From positions 62,001 through 126,000 of the forward strand of contig CACBCS010000002.1 in NCBI GenBank assembly GCA_902537815.1: a stretch of DNA of 64,000 nt, written 5' to 3'. A program made the position numbers and the translations under genes. Each line of letters begins with the position of its first letter. Position 1 is the first letter of the stretch. Of this stretch, positions 55,797 to 64,000 are shown piece by piece. Source of the DNA: an uncultured Pseudohongiella sp. GTDB lineage: Bacteria > Pseudomonadota > Gammaproteobacteria > Pseudomonadales > Pseudohongiellaceae. Below the pieces are notes generated by a model, which was given only the letters and a program-made list of their open reading frames with translations, was not told the DNA's origin and did not search any database.

Positions 55797-57080
55797 CTAT
55801 CGGGAATCGGGATAGTCTCTTTGGGTATAGCCCTGATAGAGTTGACGGGGCCGACCGATGCGGTAGTTTTCACTGAGCATCTCATGCCAGTGGGCGATCC
55901 AGCCTGGTGTTCGACCCGTCGCAAAAATCACGGTGAACAGGCTCGTCGGGATGCCGATTGCCTTCAGAATGATGCCAGAGTAGAAATCCACATTCGGGAA
56001 CAGTTTGCGCTCGATGAAGTAGTCATCCTCGAGAGCAATTTTCTCCAGTTTCTTTGCGATTCTCAGCAGAGGGTCATTCTCACTGCCCAGCTCTTCAAGA
56101 ACCTCGTCGCAGATGCCTCTGATCACAGTGGCTCTGGGGTCGTAGTTCTTGTAGACGCGATGTCCGAACCCCATAAGTCTGAAGGGGTCGTCCTTGTCTT
56201 TGGCTCGGGCAATAAACTCTTCTATTCTGGATTCGTCCCCTATTTGGTTCAGCATGTCCAGCACAGCTTCATTTGCGCCGCCATGAGCAGGCCCCCAGAG
56301 CGCAGCAATACCGGAAGCGATGCAGGCATACGGATTGGCACCCGTGGACCCGGCGAGTCGCACGGTTGAAGTCGACGCGTTCTGTTCATGATCCGCATGG
56401 AGCAGGAAGAGTGTATCGACAGCTTTGGCCAGCACCGGGCTGACTTTTGGGGGCTCGCAAGGGGTGCCGAACATCATGTGCAGGAAATTTTCAGCGAAGC
56501 CCATATCATTTTGCGGATACATAAAAGGCTGGCCGATTCCGTGTTTGTAGCACATCGCCGCCAAAGTAGGCATCTTGGCTATCACGCGGTGCGCGGCTTT
56601 GATCCGGTGTTCAGGATTGTCGTTGTCCAGACTGTCATGGTAGAACGCCGACAGGGCGCCAACCACGCCGCAAAGCATTGCCATGGGGTGTGCGGTGCGA
56701 GGAAATCCGCGGAAGAACTGGTGGATCGCTTCGTCGACCATGGTGTGGTAGCGGATGGAATTGACGAATTGGTCGTGTTCAGCCTTATCCGGCAGTTCGC
56801 CGTGCAACAGCAGATAGCAGGTCTCGAGAAAGCTCGATTTTTCCGCCAGTTGCTCTATAGAGTAGCCACGGTGGAGAAGGACGCCTGCCGCCCCATCGAT
56901 ATAGGTGATCTTCGACTCGCAGGAGGCCGTGGAAACAAATCCGGGATCGTAGGTGAAAACGCCTTTACTGACGAGTCCTCTGACATCAACGACATCAGGT
57001 CCAGTACTGCCTTGATAAACGGGGAGGTCGATAGCATCTGCGTTCCCGCCGATTTTTAGCTGGGCCTTTATTTCGGTCAT
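55797..57080 (-). CDS. gltA: citrate synthase
   Basis: Condenses oxaloacetate and acetyl-CoA, first TCA step. Hexameric type II enzyme, 427 aa: active-site His in [15 protein letters not shown] and [12 protein letters not shown], catalytic Asp in the [13 protein letters not shown] region (VDFYSG), and [15 protein letters not shown] C-terminus here reading [22 protein letters not shown] lies upstream of ATG 57080. Divergent from sdhCDAB. Confidence 0.97.
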   Translation of the reverse strand: MTEIKAQLKIGGNADAIDLPVYQGSTGPDVVDVRGLVSKGVFTYDPGFVSTASCESKITYIDGAAGVLLHRGYSIEQLAEKSSFLETCYLLLHGELPDKAEHDQFVNSIRYHTMVDEAIHQFFRGFPRTAHPMAMLCGVVGALSAFYHDSLDNDNPEHRIKAAHRVIAKMPTLAAMCYKHGIGQPFMYPQNDMGFAENFLHMMFGTPCEPPKVSPVLAKAVDTLFLLHADHEQNASTSTVRLAGSTGANPYACIASGIAALWGPAHGGANEAVLDMLNQIGDESRIEEFIARAKDKDDPFRLMGFGHRVYKNYDPRATVIRGICDEVLEELGSENDPLLRIAKKLEKIALEDDYFIERKLFPNVDFYSGIILKAIGIPTSLFTVIFATGRTPGWIAHWHEMLSENYRIGRPRQLYQGYTQRDYPDSR

Positions 57081-57608
57081 TCCTTGCTCCTACTCAGTGG
57101 GTATTTCCGATTCAGGAAAGATTTTTATAAATTGTTTTAAAACAGTGCCTTAAAGGGCTTAATTAATGCATTAAGTTGCTTAAGATAAGGCGAAAATCGG
57201 GCGTGCAAGCATAGGGAGTAAGCGATACGCTTGTCAAATTTGCTTGGCCTGTCGCTGGGCCCGAGTTCCTTGCGCTGCCGCTGCCACGGAATGTCTGTCA
57301 TACAGAGGTCACAACAAACCGTTGGCTTCCGCTGGTAGCAACAGCTCCTGACGAGCAAGCGGCCCACGGTGTGTGGGTATATCGTATTGATTTGCGTCAA
57401 GTTTTTGACGTTTTAAAGGTGATTTGACAAACCATTGTCATAATCGTAGGCCTGACCCCAGGTTTTATTGTATTGGAAAGGGCTAGCGAATATACTCCTT
57501 AACTGTTCAAGTATTTAATTTGTAACAAAATTTCTGGTGGCCGACGCTGTTACTCTGAGCGTCGATTGCGCACATAAATATATTCCTTATGCGACGGTAT
57601 GTTATCAC
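57081..57608. promoter_or_regulatory. gltA / sdhC divergent control region
   Basis: About 530 bases with no gene. Visible elements: perfect palindrome TGTTTTAAAACA (57133-57144); CTTAAT/ATTAAG dyad (57158-57163, 57170-57175) on the gltA side; TGACAA-ACCA-TTGTCA dyad (57425-57440); and a probable sdh promoter TTGTAT (57468-57473), 17 bases, TATACT (57491-57496). Size and symmetry suggest several regulators; I cannot assign them. Confidence 0.55.
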
Positions 57609-57983
57609 GTGAAAGACACTCGCCCCGTTAACCTTGATCTGACGACGTTTAAATTCCCGCTGCCTGCGATAACCTCGATTCTCCACAGAATTTCCGGTGT
57701 TGCATTGTTTTTCGGCATCGGCGTTGTGCTTTATCTACTGCAACTTTCGCTCGAATCAGAAGCCGGATTCGAGCAGGTGACGGAGTTGTTCCGTGCCACT
57801 CCGGCCAAGCTCGTGGTCTGGCTGATTCTAACAGGCCTGCTGTACCACCTGATCGCGGGGATAAAACACTTGCTGATGGACTGGGGTCTCGGTGAAAGCC
57901 GAGAAGGGGCTCTGCGAGGCGCACAAGTTACCCTGATACTCTCCCTTGCTGCGACAGTTTTGTCTTGGGGGATGATATGGTAA
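57609..57983 (+). CDS. sdhC: succinate dehydrogenase cytochrome b556 subunit
   Basis: Membrane anchor subunit, three helices, 124 aa from GTG 57609, chosen because the family begins 4-6 residues before RPVNLDL; the frame is open to GTG 57537. Heme/quinone region SILHRISGVALFFGIGV with the conserved Ser and Arg, and second His in LLYHLIAGIKHLLMDWG. First gene of sdhCDAB-sucAB. Confidence 0.93.
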   Translation: MKDTRPVNLDLTTFKFPLPAITSILHRISGVALFFGIGVVLYLLQLSLESEAGFEQVTELFRATPAKLVVWLILTGLLYHLIAGIKHLLMDWGLGESREGALRGAQVTLILSLAATVLSWGMIW

Positions 57984-58345
57984 CCAATGCCACAAGTTTC
58001 AGCAGATCCGGTTTGTCTGACTGGATCATCCAGCGCTTCAGCGCAGTCATTCTGGCAGCCTACACCCTGTTCATCCTTGCTGTGCTGGGGGCTACACCTG
58101 AGCTGGATTACGAGAGCTGGCGAGCAGTCTTCAGCAATAATCCTGTGCGACTGTTCAGCATAATCTCTTTGTTTGCGCTTTGCGGACACACCTGGGTCGG
58201 GATGTGGACGGTTGGAACCGACTACCTGACTGGCAGGCAATTGGGGGGCAATGGCACCTTCATAAGACTTATTTATCAGTCATTCTGCGTTCTGCTCATT
58301 GCGGTGTATCTGCTCTGGGGTATTCAGATATTTTGGGGTAGTTAG
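57977..58345 (+). CDS. sdhD: succinate dehydrogenase membrane anchor subunit
   Basis: 122 aa from ATG 57977, overlapping the sdhC stop by seven bases, with GGGGGATGAT upstream. Three helices; SGLSDWIIQRFSAVILAAYT, and HTWVGMWTVGTDYL carrying the heme ligand His and the Tyr-Asp quinone-site region (usually DY). Confidence 0.93.
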   Translation: MVTNATSFSRSGLSDWIIQRFSAVILAAYTLFILAVLGATPELDYESWRAVFSNNPVRLFSIISLFALCGHTWVGMWTVGTDYLTGRQLGGNGTFIRLIYQSFCVLLIAVYLLWGIQIFWGS

Positions 58346-60118
58346 ATGTCGGGTTATCGAAGTATTTCTTTTGATGCAGTGATCGTCGGCGGTGGCGGTG
58401 CTGGCATGCGTGCTGCGCTGCAGCTCGCGCAGTCAGGATACAACACTGCGGTGATTTCCAAGGTGTTTCCGACGCGATCGCACACCGTGTCTGCACAAGG
58501 GGGTATTACCTGTGCCATCGCCAGTGCAGATCCGGGTGATGACTGGCGCTGGCACATGTATGACACGGTGAAAGGATCAGACTACATCGGTGATCAGGAC
58601 GCCATTGAATACATGTGCAGCGAGGGCCCGCAGACCGTTTTTGAGCTCGAGCACATGGGGCTGCCGTTCTCGCGGACCGATAACGGTCGGATTTATCAGC
58701 GTCCTTTTGGCGGTCAGTCGAAAGATTTCGGTAAAGGGGGGCAAGCCGCGCGGACCTGTGCAGCAGCCGACCGCACGGGCCATGCGCTTTTGCACACGCT
58801 CTATCAGGGGAACGTCAAAAACAACACTGTCTTCTTCAACGAATGGTATGCCACTGACCTTGTTAAGAATCAGGACGGTGCGGTAGTCGGCGTAATGGCG
58901 ATCTGCATCGAAAACGGTGAGACTGTATACATCCAATCCAAAGCCACGGTTTTTGCAACAGGCGGTGCGGGACGGATCTATGCCTCAACAACCAATGCCC
59001 TGATCAACACCGGCGACGGAGTCGGCATGGCTATGCGCGCGGGTTATCCCATGCAGGACATGGAAATGTGGCAGTTTCACCCGACCGGAATTTACGGCGC
59101 CGGGACGTTGGTTACGGAAGGCTGCCGTGGTGAAGGGGGCTATCTGATCAATAAAGATGGCGAGCGGTTTATGGAGCGCTATGCACCCAACGCCAAGGAT
59201 CTTGCCGGACGCGATGTTGTCGCCCGATCGATGGTATTGGAAATATTGGAAGGGCGAGGCTGCGGTGAACATGCAGATCACGTCAAGCTCAAACTCGATC
59301 ATCTCGGTGAGGAAGTGCTGAATGCAAAATTGCCCGGCATTCTTGAGTTGTCCCGAACCTTTGCTCACGTGGATCCGGTGAAGGAGCCTATTCCCGTTGT
59401 GCCCACCTGTCACTACATGATGGGCGGTATTCCGACCAATGTCCATGGCCAGGCTCTCACCCAGACAGACGATGGTGTGGATGAAATTATCCCGGGGCTT
59501 TTTGCGGTCGGAGAAGTCGCTTGCGTTTCCGTGCATGGTGCTAACCGCTTGGGCGGAAACAGCCTTCTCGATCTCGTCGTTTTTGGTCGTGCTGCGGGCA
59601 AGCACATTGAAGAAATGCTGTCCCAAGGTGTTGAGCAGCGCCAGGTGGCCCAGACCGATATCGAAGAGGCTTCTCAGCGCTTAGTAAAGCTCAATGAGTC
59701 GACCTCCGGTGAGAGTATTCCTGCGCTGCGGGCGGAGTTGCAGCAGGTGATGCAGAATCACTTTGGTGTATTCCGCAGCGGTGACTTCATGAAGGAAGGC
59801 GTGCAAAAGCTGGCAGCCCTGAGAGAACGTCTTAACAACATCTACCTGGAAGATAAAAGCGCGACGTTCAATACGGCGCGTATTGAAGCGCTTGAGCTGC
59901 AGAATCTTTTTGAGGTCGCTGAGGCGACTGCTATTGCTGCTGAGGGAAGGACTGAGAGTCGCGGAGCGCATGCGCGGGATGATTTCTGTGAGCGTGATGA
60001 TGAAAATTGGCTGTGCCATTCCATGTATTTCCCCAGAGAAAAGCGGATCGGCAGGCGCGATGTAAATTTTACACCGCGCACGGTCGACACGTTTCAGCCG
60101 AAAGTCCGAACCTATTAA
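58346..60118 (+). CDS. sdhA: succinate dehydrogenase flavoprotein subunit
   Basis: 590 aa. FAD site [14 protein letters not shown], covalent flavin His46 in [10 protein letters not shown], active site [20 protein letters not shown] and RSMVLEI arginine region, and C-terminal RSRGAHAR-type motif here [12 protein letters not shown]. Starts with ATG directly after the sdhD stop (adjacent). Confidence 0.98.
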   Translation: MSGYRSISFDAVIVGGGGAGMRAALQLAQSGYNTAVISKVFPTRSHTVSAQGGITCAIASADPGDDWRWHMYDTVKGSDYIGDQDAIEYMCSEGPQTVFELEHMGLPFSRTDNGRIYQRPFGGQSKDFGKGGQAARTCAAADRTGHALLHTLYQGNVKNNTVFFNEWYATDLVKNQDGAVVGVMAICIENGETVYIQSKATVFATGGAGRIYASTTNALINTGDGVGMAMRAGYPMQDMEMWQFHPTGIYGAGTLVTEGCRGEGGYLINKDGERFMERYAPNAKDLAGRDVVARSMVLEILEGRGCGEHADHVKLKLDHLGEEVLNAKLPGILELSRTFAHVDPVKEPIPVVPTCHYMMGGIPTNVHGQALTQTDDGVDEIIPGLFAVGEVACVSVHGANRLGGNSLLDLVVFGRAAGKHIEEMLSQGVEQRQVAQTDIEEASQRLVKLNESTSGESIPALRAELQQVMQNHFGVFRSGDFMKEGVQKLAALRERLNNIYLEDKSATFNTARIEALELQNLFEVAEATAIAAEGRTESRGAHARDDFCERDDENWLCHSMYFPREKRIGRRDVNFTPRTVDTFQPKVRTY

Positions 60119-60177
60119 TCAACTGCTGCACGTCGTAAATAAACGGCTGTGTGATTTTAGAGAGAGTTATTGATACC

Positions 60178-60885
60178 GTGTTAGTCAGCATCTACCGATA
60201 TAACCCCGAAGTTGATACCAAGCCCAGTATGCAAGAGTACGAAGTGGACCTGCCGGAAGGTAAGGATCTCATGGTTCTTGACGTGCTCGCCTTAGTCAAG
60301 GAGCAGGATGCTTCTGTGGCATACCGACGTTCCTGCAGAGAAGGCGTTTGCGGTTCAGACGGGATGAACATTAACGGCACCAACGGACTTGCCTGTATCA
60401 CGCCGCTGTCGGCTGTGGGTGGTCCTGCAAACAAACTGGTGCTCCGTCCGCTGCCGGGCTTGCCTGTCATCCGTGACTTAGTTGTTGATATGGCCATCTT
60501 TTATCAGCAATTTGAGAAGGTTCGGCCCTATATGATCAACGATGCACCTGCGCCTGCTATTGAGCGCCTGCAAACGCCTGAAGACAGAGCAAAGTTGGAT
60601 GGTCTTTACGAGTGTATTCTGTGCGCATGCTGCAGTACGAACTGTCCGTCATTTTGGTGGAACCCGGACAAGTTTATCGGGCCTGCCGGACTTCTTCAGG
60701 CATATCGTTTTCTGGCAGATAGCCGAGACACAGCGACTGAAGAGCGACTTTCTGATTTAGATGATCCGTTCAGTGTGTTTCGCTGCAGAGGAATCATGAA
60801 TTGTGTGGCAGTGTGTCCCAAGGGCCTTAACCCCACCCGAGCTATTGGGCATATCAGGAGTATGCTGATTTCTCAGGGCACCTGA
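60178..60885 (+). CDS. sdhB: succinate dehydrogenase iron-sulfur subunit
   Basis: 235 aa from GTG 60178 (MLVSIYRYNPEVD), preceded by AGAGAG; a longer reading to 60151 has no family support. [2Fe-2S] ligands in SCREGVCGSDGMNING and LACITPL, [4Fe-4S]/[3Fe-4S] ligands in CILCACCSTNCPSFWW and CRGIMNCVAVCPKGLNP. Confidence 0.96.
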   Translation: MLVSIYRYNPEVDTKPSMQEYEVDLPEGKDLMVLDVLALVKEQDASVAYRRSCREGVCGSDGMNINGTNGLACITPLSAVGGPANKLVLRPLPGLPVIRDLVVDMAIFYQQFEKVRPYMINDAPAPAIERLQTPEDRAKLDGLYECILCACCSTNCPSFWWNPDKFIGPAGLLQAYRFLADSRDTATEERLSDLDDPFSVFRCRGIMNCVAVCPKGLNPTRAIGHIRSMLISQGT

Positions 60886-60957
60886 GTACGCAGATGGCAG
60901 AACTGATGCTCGAGGCATCAAAATGTGCCGGTTAATGCTCGTTTTAGGACAACAGTG

Positions 60958-63792
60958 ATGCACGAGAACATCATGGAATTAATGTGGAGTACGGGGCATC
61001 TGTCCGGCTCCAACGCCGAATACGTCGAAGACCTCTACGAAGACTACCTAACGGATCGTGAATCCGTTCCAGAACAGTGGTGTACGTTTTTTGACTCCCT
61101 TGCCTCCGCCGTCATGGAAAACACCGATCCCGATGTTTCTCATGCCAGCATCCGGCGGGACTTTAAAGCACTCAGTAAAGTCAGTCGTTATGCGCCGGTT
61201 CTCAGTAATGAAGCGGTCGTCAATTCGGATCACGAAAACAAACAGGTTCACGTACTGCAGCTGATCAGTTCCTACCGAGTCAGAGGGCATCAGAAGGCGA
61301 AATTGGATCCGCTTGGCATCATGCACCGGGAAAGAGTGCCTGATCTCGAACTCGAATTTCATGATCTCTCGCCGGTCGATTTTTCCACCGTCTTCCAGAC
61401 CGGATCTCTGTTCGTCAGCAAGCAGAAGGCAACGCTAAGAGAGATGGTCGATACGCTGGAGCGGATCTACTGCGGTTCAGTTGGCTATGAGTTCATGCAC
61501 ATCGTTAATCTCGAAGAGAAACAATGGATACAGCAAAGAATTGAGAGCAATGACGGCTACCCAACGTTTGAAAACGACGTTAAACGACACCTTCTTGAGC
61601 GTCTGACTGCGGCAGAGGGTCTGGAAAAACATCTTGATTCCAAGTATCCGGGCACTAAACGGTTCGGTCTGGAGGGCGGCGAGAGCCTGATTCCTGCGCT
61701 GGATGAGCTGGTCCAGCGGTCCGGTAAATACGGTGCGAAGGAGATCGTGCTGGGTATGGCCCATCGCGGTCGTCTGAATGTGCTGGTGAATATCCTCGGG
61801 AAAAATCCAGCGGATCTGTTCGATGAATTTGAGGGCCGGGCCGTATATCAGAGCTCTGGTGATGTGAAATATCATCAAGGCTTTTCGTCCAATATTATGA
61901 CGGCCGGTGGCGAGCTCCACATGGCGATGGCATTTAACCCTTCCCACCTGGAAATTGTGGCACCTGTTGTAGAAGGCTCAGTTCGAGCCCGTCAGTCCAG
62001 GCGGAATGATTACTCCGGTGATCTTGTGGTGCCCGTAATCTGTCATGGAGATGCCGCGTTCGCAGGACAGGGTGTGGTAATGGAAACTTTCCAAATGTCT
62101 AATACCCGGGCTTACTCCACCGGTGGTACGGTGCACATCATTGTGAATAATCAGGTCGGATTTACGACCAGTCGTCAGGATGATGCGCGGTCGACAGAAT
62201 ACGCCACTGATGTAGCTAAAATGGTTCAGGCCCCGATCTTCCACGTCAACGCGGATGATCCGGAGGCTGTTCTATTCGTGACGCAACTGGCGCTGGATTT
62301 CCGTTACGCGTTCAAAAAAGATGTGGTAATAGATTTGGTGGGTTACCGGAGACGGGGGCACAATGAAACAGACGAGCCTTCCGGTACACAGCCTCTGATG
62401 TATGCGGCGATCAAGAAGCATCGCTCAACTCGCGCCTTGTACGCAGAAAGCCTCATCGCTCAGGGAATACTCTCAGAAAGCGAAGCGAACGCATTGAGCG
62501 CGAATTTCCGGAAAGAGCTCGATACCGGGCAGCACGTTGTTAAGAGTCTGGTCAAAGAGCCTTCAGTTGAACTCTTCGTCGACTGGAGCCCTTATCTTGG
62601 CCACGACTGGAGTTCGCACTACAACACCTCTCTGCCGGTCACGCAGTTGCGTGCGCTGGCAAAAAAACTGGTTGAGCTTCCTGCTGATTTATCGCTGCAA
62701 AGGCAGGTTCAAAAGGTATATCAGGATCGATCAGCTATGGCCGCCGGTGAAACGGCAGTTGACTGGGGGTTTGCAGAAACTCTCGCTTACGCGAGCATCC
62801 TGACCAGCGGCAATAAAGTGAGGATCACTGGTCAAGATGTGGGTCGTGGCACGTTCTCTCACCGACATGCAGTAATACATGACCATAAAACCGGAAATGC
62901 CTACATACCCCTTGAGGAGCTTGCAAAAGGCCAGAGTGATTTTTCGATTTATGATTCCTTGCTCTCTGAAGAGGCGGTTCTCGCGTTCGAGTACGGATAT
63001 TCAACCACTACGCCGAATGCTTTGGTAATCTGGGAGGCTCAGTTCGGAGATTTCGCTAATTCGGCGCAGGTTGTTATTGATCAATTTATTACCAGCGGCG
63101 AGCAGAAATGGAACAGGCTGTGCGGATTGACTCTGTTGTTGCCGCATGGATACGAAGGGCAGGGGCCTGAACACAGCTCGGCGCGCCTTGAGCGCTTTCT
63201 GCAGTTGTCAGCGGAACATAATATTCAGGTCTGCCTACCAACGACAGCTGCGCAGGTTTTTCACATGCTGCGCAAACAAGTTCTGTGTCCGCTTCGCAAG
63301 CCGCTCGTTGTCATGTCTCCCAAGAGTTTGCTTCGGCACAAAGAGACCGTTTGTACTCTCGAAGAGCTTGCCGAGGGTAGTTTTCAAGTCGTTATCAATG
63401 AAACTGATGAGCTCGACAAAGCCAGCGTCAGAAAGCTGATCTTCTGCAGTGGCAAGGTTTACTATGATCTCAGGAGCGAACGTCGAAAGAGAGAAATCAA
63501 GGATATTGCCATAATCCGCCTAGAGCAGTTGTATCCGTTCCCGCATAAAGATTTTGAGAACTGTCTCTCGGAATACAAGAACGTCAAAGAAATAACCTGG
63601 TGCCAGGAAGAGCCGATGAATCAGGGCGCCTGGTATTCCAGCCAGCACCACTTACGGCGTGCGATTCATCGCTTATTTCCAGAAATCTGGCTTGATTATG
63701 CGGGGCGGGAAGCTTCTGCTGCTGCCGCGGCGGGCTATCCGGCTCTGCATTTGAGTCAGCAAGAACAGTTTATTAATGAAGCCCTGAGCTAG
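60958..63792 (+). CDS. sucA: 2-oxoglutarate dehydrogenase E1 component
   Basis: 944 aa from ATG 60958 (MHENIMELMWSTGHLSGSN), matching the family start; the frame is open upstream to 60925. Thiamine-diphosphate enzyme: N-terminal helix for E2/E3 binding, RVRGHQKAKLDPLG, active-site FGLEGGESLIP, AHRGRLNVLVNILGKNP, TPP motif with GDAAFAGQGVV...NNQVGFTTS, RRRGHNETDEPS, and the C-terminal EEPMNQGAW motif. Directly upstream of sucB. Confidence 0.97.
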   Translation: MHENIMELMWSTGHLSGSNAEYVEDLYEDYLTDRESVPEQWCTFFDSLASAVMENTDPDVSHASIRRDFKALSKVSRYAPVLSNEAVVNSDHENKQVHVLQLISSYRVRGHQKAKLDPLGIMHRERVPDLELEFHDLSPVDFSTVFQTGSLFVSKQKATLREMVDTLERIYCGSVGYEFMHIVNLEEKQWIQQRIESNDGYPTFENDVKRHLLERLTAAEGLEKHLDSKYPGTKRFGLEGGESLIPALDELVQRSGKYGAKEIVLGMAHRGRLNVLVNILGKNPADLFDEFEGRAVYQSSGDVKYHQGFSSNIMTAGGELHMAMAFNPSHLEIVAPVVEGSVRARQSRRNDYSGDLVVPVICHGDAAFAGQGVVMETFQMSNTRAYSTGGTVHIIVNNQVGFTTSRQDDARSTEYATDVAKMVQAPIFHVNADDPEAVLFVTQLALDFRYAFKKDVVIDLVGYRRRGHNETDEPSGTQPLMYAAIKKHRSTRALYAESLIAQGILSESEANALSANFRKELDTGQHVVKSLVKEPSVELFVDWSPYLGHDWSSHYNTSLPVTQLRALAKKLVELPADLSLQRQVQKVYQDRSAMAAGETAVDWGFAETLAYASILTSGNKVRITGQDVGRGTFSHRHAVIHDHKTGNAYIPLEELAKGQSDFSIYDSLLSEEAVLAFEYGYSTTTPNALVIWEAQFGDFANSAQVVIDQFITSGEQKWNRLCGLTLLLPHGYEGQGPEHSSARLERFLQLSAEHNIQVCLPTTAAQVFHMLRKQVLCPLRKPLVVMSPKSLLRHKETVCTLEELAEGSFQVVINETDELDKASVRKLIFCSGKVYYDLRSERRKREIKDIAIIRLEQLYPFPHKDFENCLSEYKNVKEITWCQEEPMNQGAWYSSQHHLRRAIHRLFPEIWLDYAGREASAAAAAGYPALHLSQQEQFINEALS

Positions 63793-63848
63793 AGTGCTGA
63801 CATCTGAATTTGAGTAATGGGCCTGTTGCCCTTCAGTTAGGAACTATC

Positions 63849-64000
63849 ATGACAACCGAGATAAAAGCCCCGCAGCTTCCGGAATCAGTACCAGACGGCA
63901 CAATAGCTACCTGGTACAAAAATGTTGGTGAGAAGGTTTCACGGGATGATCTGCTTGTGGATATCGAGACTGACAAGGTCGTAATTGAAGTCGTTGCGCC
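63849..64000 (+). CDS. sucB: dihydrolipoyl succinyltransferase (E2), N-terminal part
   Basis: Starts ATG 63849, runs off the right edge. Fifty or so codons encode the lipoyl domain: IKAPQLPESVPDGTIATWYK, GEKVSRDDLLVDIETDKVVI with the lipoyl-Lys in ETDKVVIEV. Position after sucA identifies it as the 2-oxoglutarate rather than pyruvate complex subunit. Confidence 0.95.
   Translation, partial: MTTEIKAPQLPESVPDGTIATWYKNVGEKVSRDDLLVDIETDKVVIEVVA

Overview
This window is a stretch of gammaproteobacterial chromosome. The evidence is the gene order gloB-methyltransferase-rnhA-dnaQ, dnaX-ybaB-recR, and gltA/sdhCDAB/sucAB, plus AcuI, HrpA, NfuA and RNase D. NhaD and several envelope genes fit a marine or saline lifestyle, but I cannot name the genus. 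No phage, transposase, integrase or CRISPR array is visible.

Layout. 0-15.1 kb is housekeeping: start of a POT peptide transporter (cut by the window edge), mltD, gloB, a methyltransferase, rnhA, dnaQ, a heavily folded leader plus nhaD, nudC, sohB, acuI, metH, nfuA, a dimeric dUTPase and a small helical protein. 15.6-27.1 kb looks like a genomic island in tRNA-Glu: the tRNA 3' half and its terminator recur, degenerate, at 27.0 kb. Between the copies lie two divergent signalling operons: HD phosphohydrolase / cyclic-nucleotide-binding protein / REC-adenylate cyclase on the minus strand, and serine hydrolase / hybrid histidine kinase / single-domain response regulator on the plus strand. A TPR-methyltransferase gene bracketed by 43-bp direct repeats follows. 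27.1-30.6 kb is accessory: a small beta-type protein with a truncated copy of its own 5' end nearby, and three tandem paralogues of an unrecognised exported four-cysteine family. 30.9-33.7 kb has an ABC-2 exporter, queF and tRNA-Ser(GGA). 33.8-38.6 kb is another accessory block (formylglycine-type sulfatase, orphan flagellin, PQQ dehydrogenase). 38.7-64 kb is core: 4.5S RNA, dnaX (with a clear frameshift heptamer), ybaB, recR, rnd, ycgN-like, MoxR/VWA pair, acyl-CoA ligase, hrpA, mlaA-like, terB-like, dusA, gltX, tRNA-Ala(GGC), gltA, sdhCDAB, sucA and the start of sucB.

How the genes work together. The 55.8-64 kb segment is a TCA-cycle locus: gltA diverges from sdhCDAB-sucAB, with operator-like dyads between them. 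The most interesting part is the tRNA-Glu island. It encodes a cyclase whose specificity residues match adenylate cyclases, a CNB effector and a possible HD phosphodiesterase in one operon. Beside it is a hybrid kinase whose H-box resembles the ATPase-less DHp-like N-terminus of the cyclase. This suggests a self-contained phosphorelay-to-cAMP signalling module. The second strongest candidate is the structured RNA leader of nhaD.
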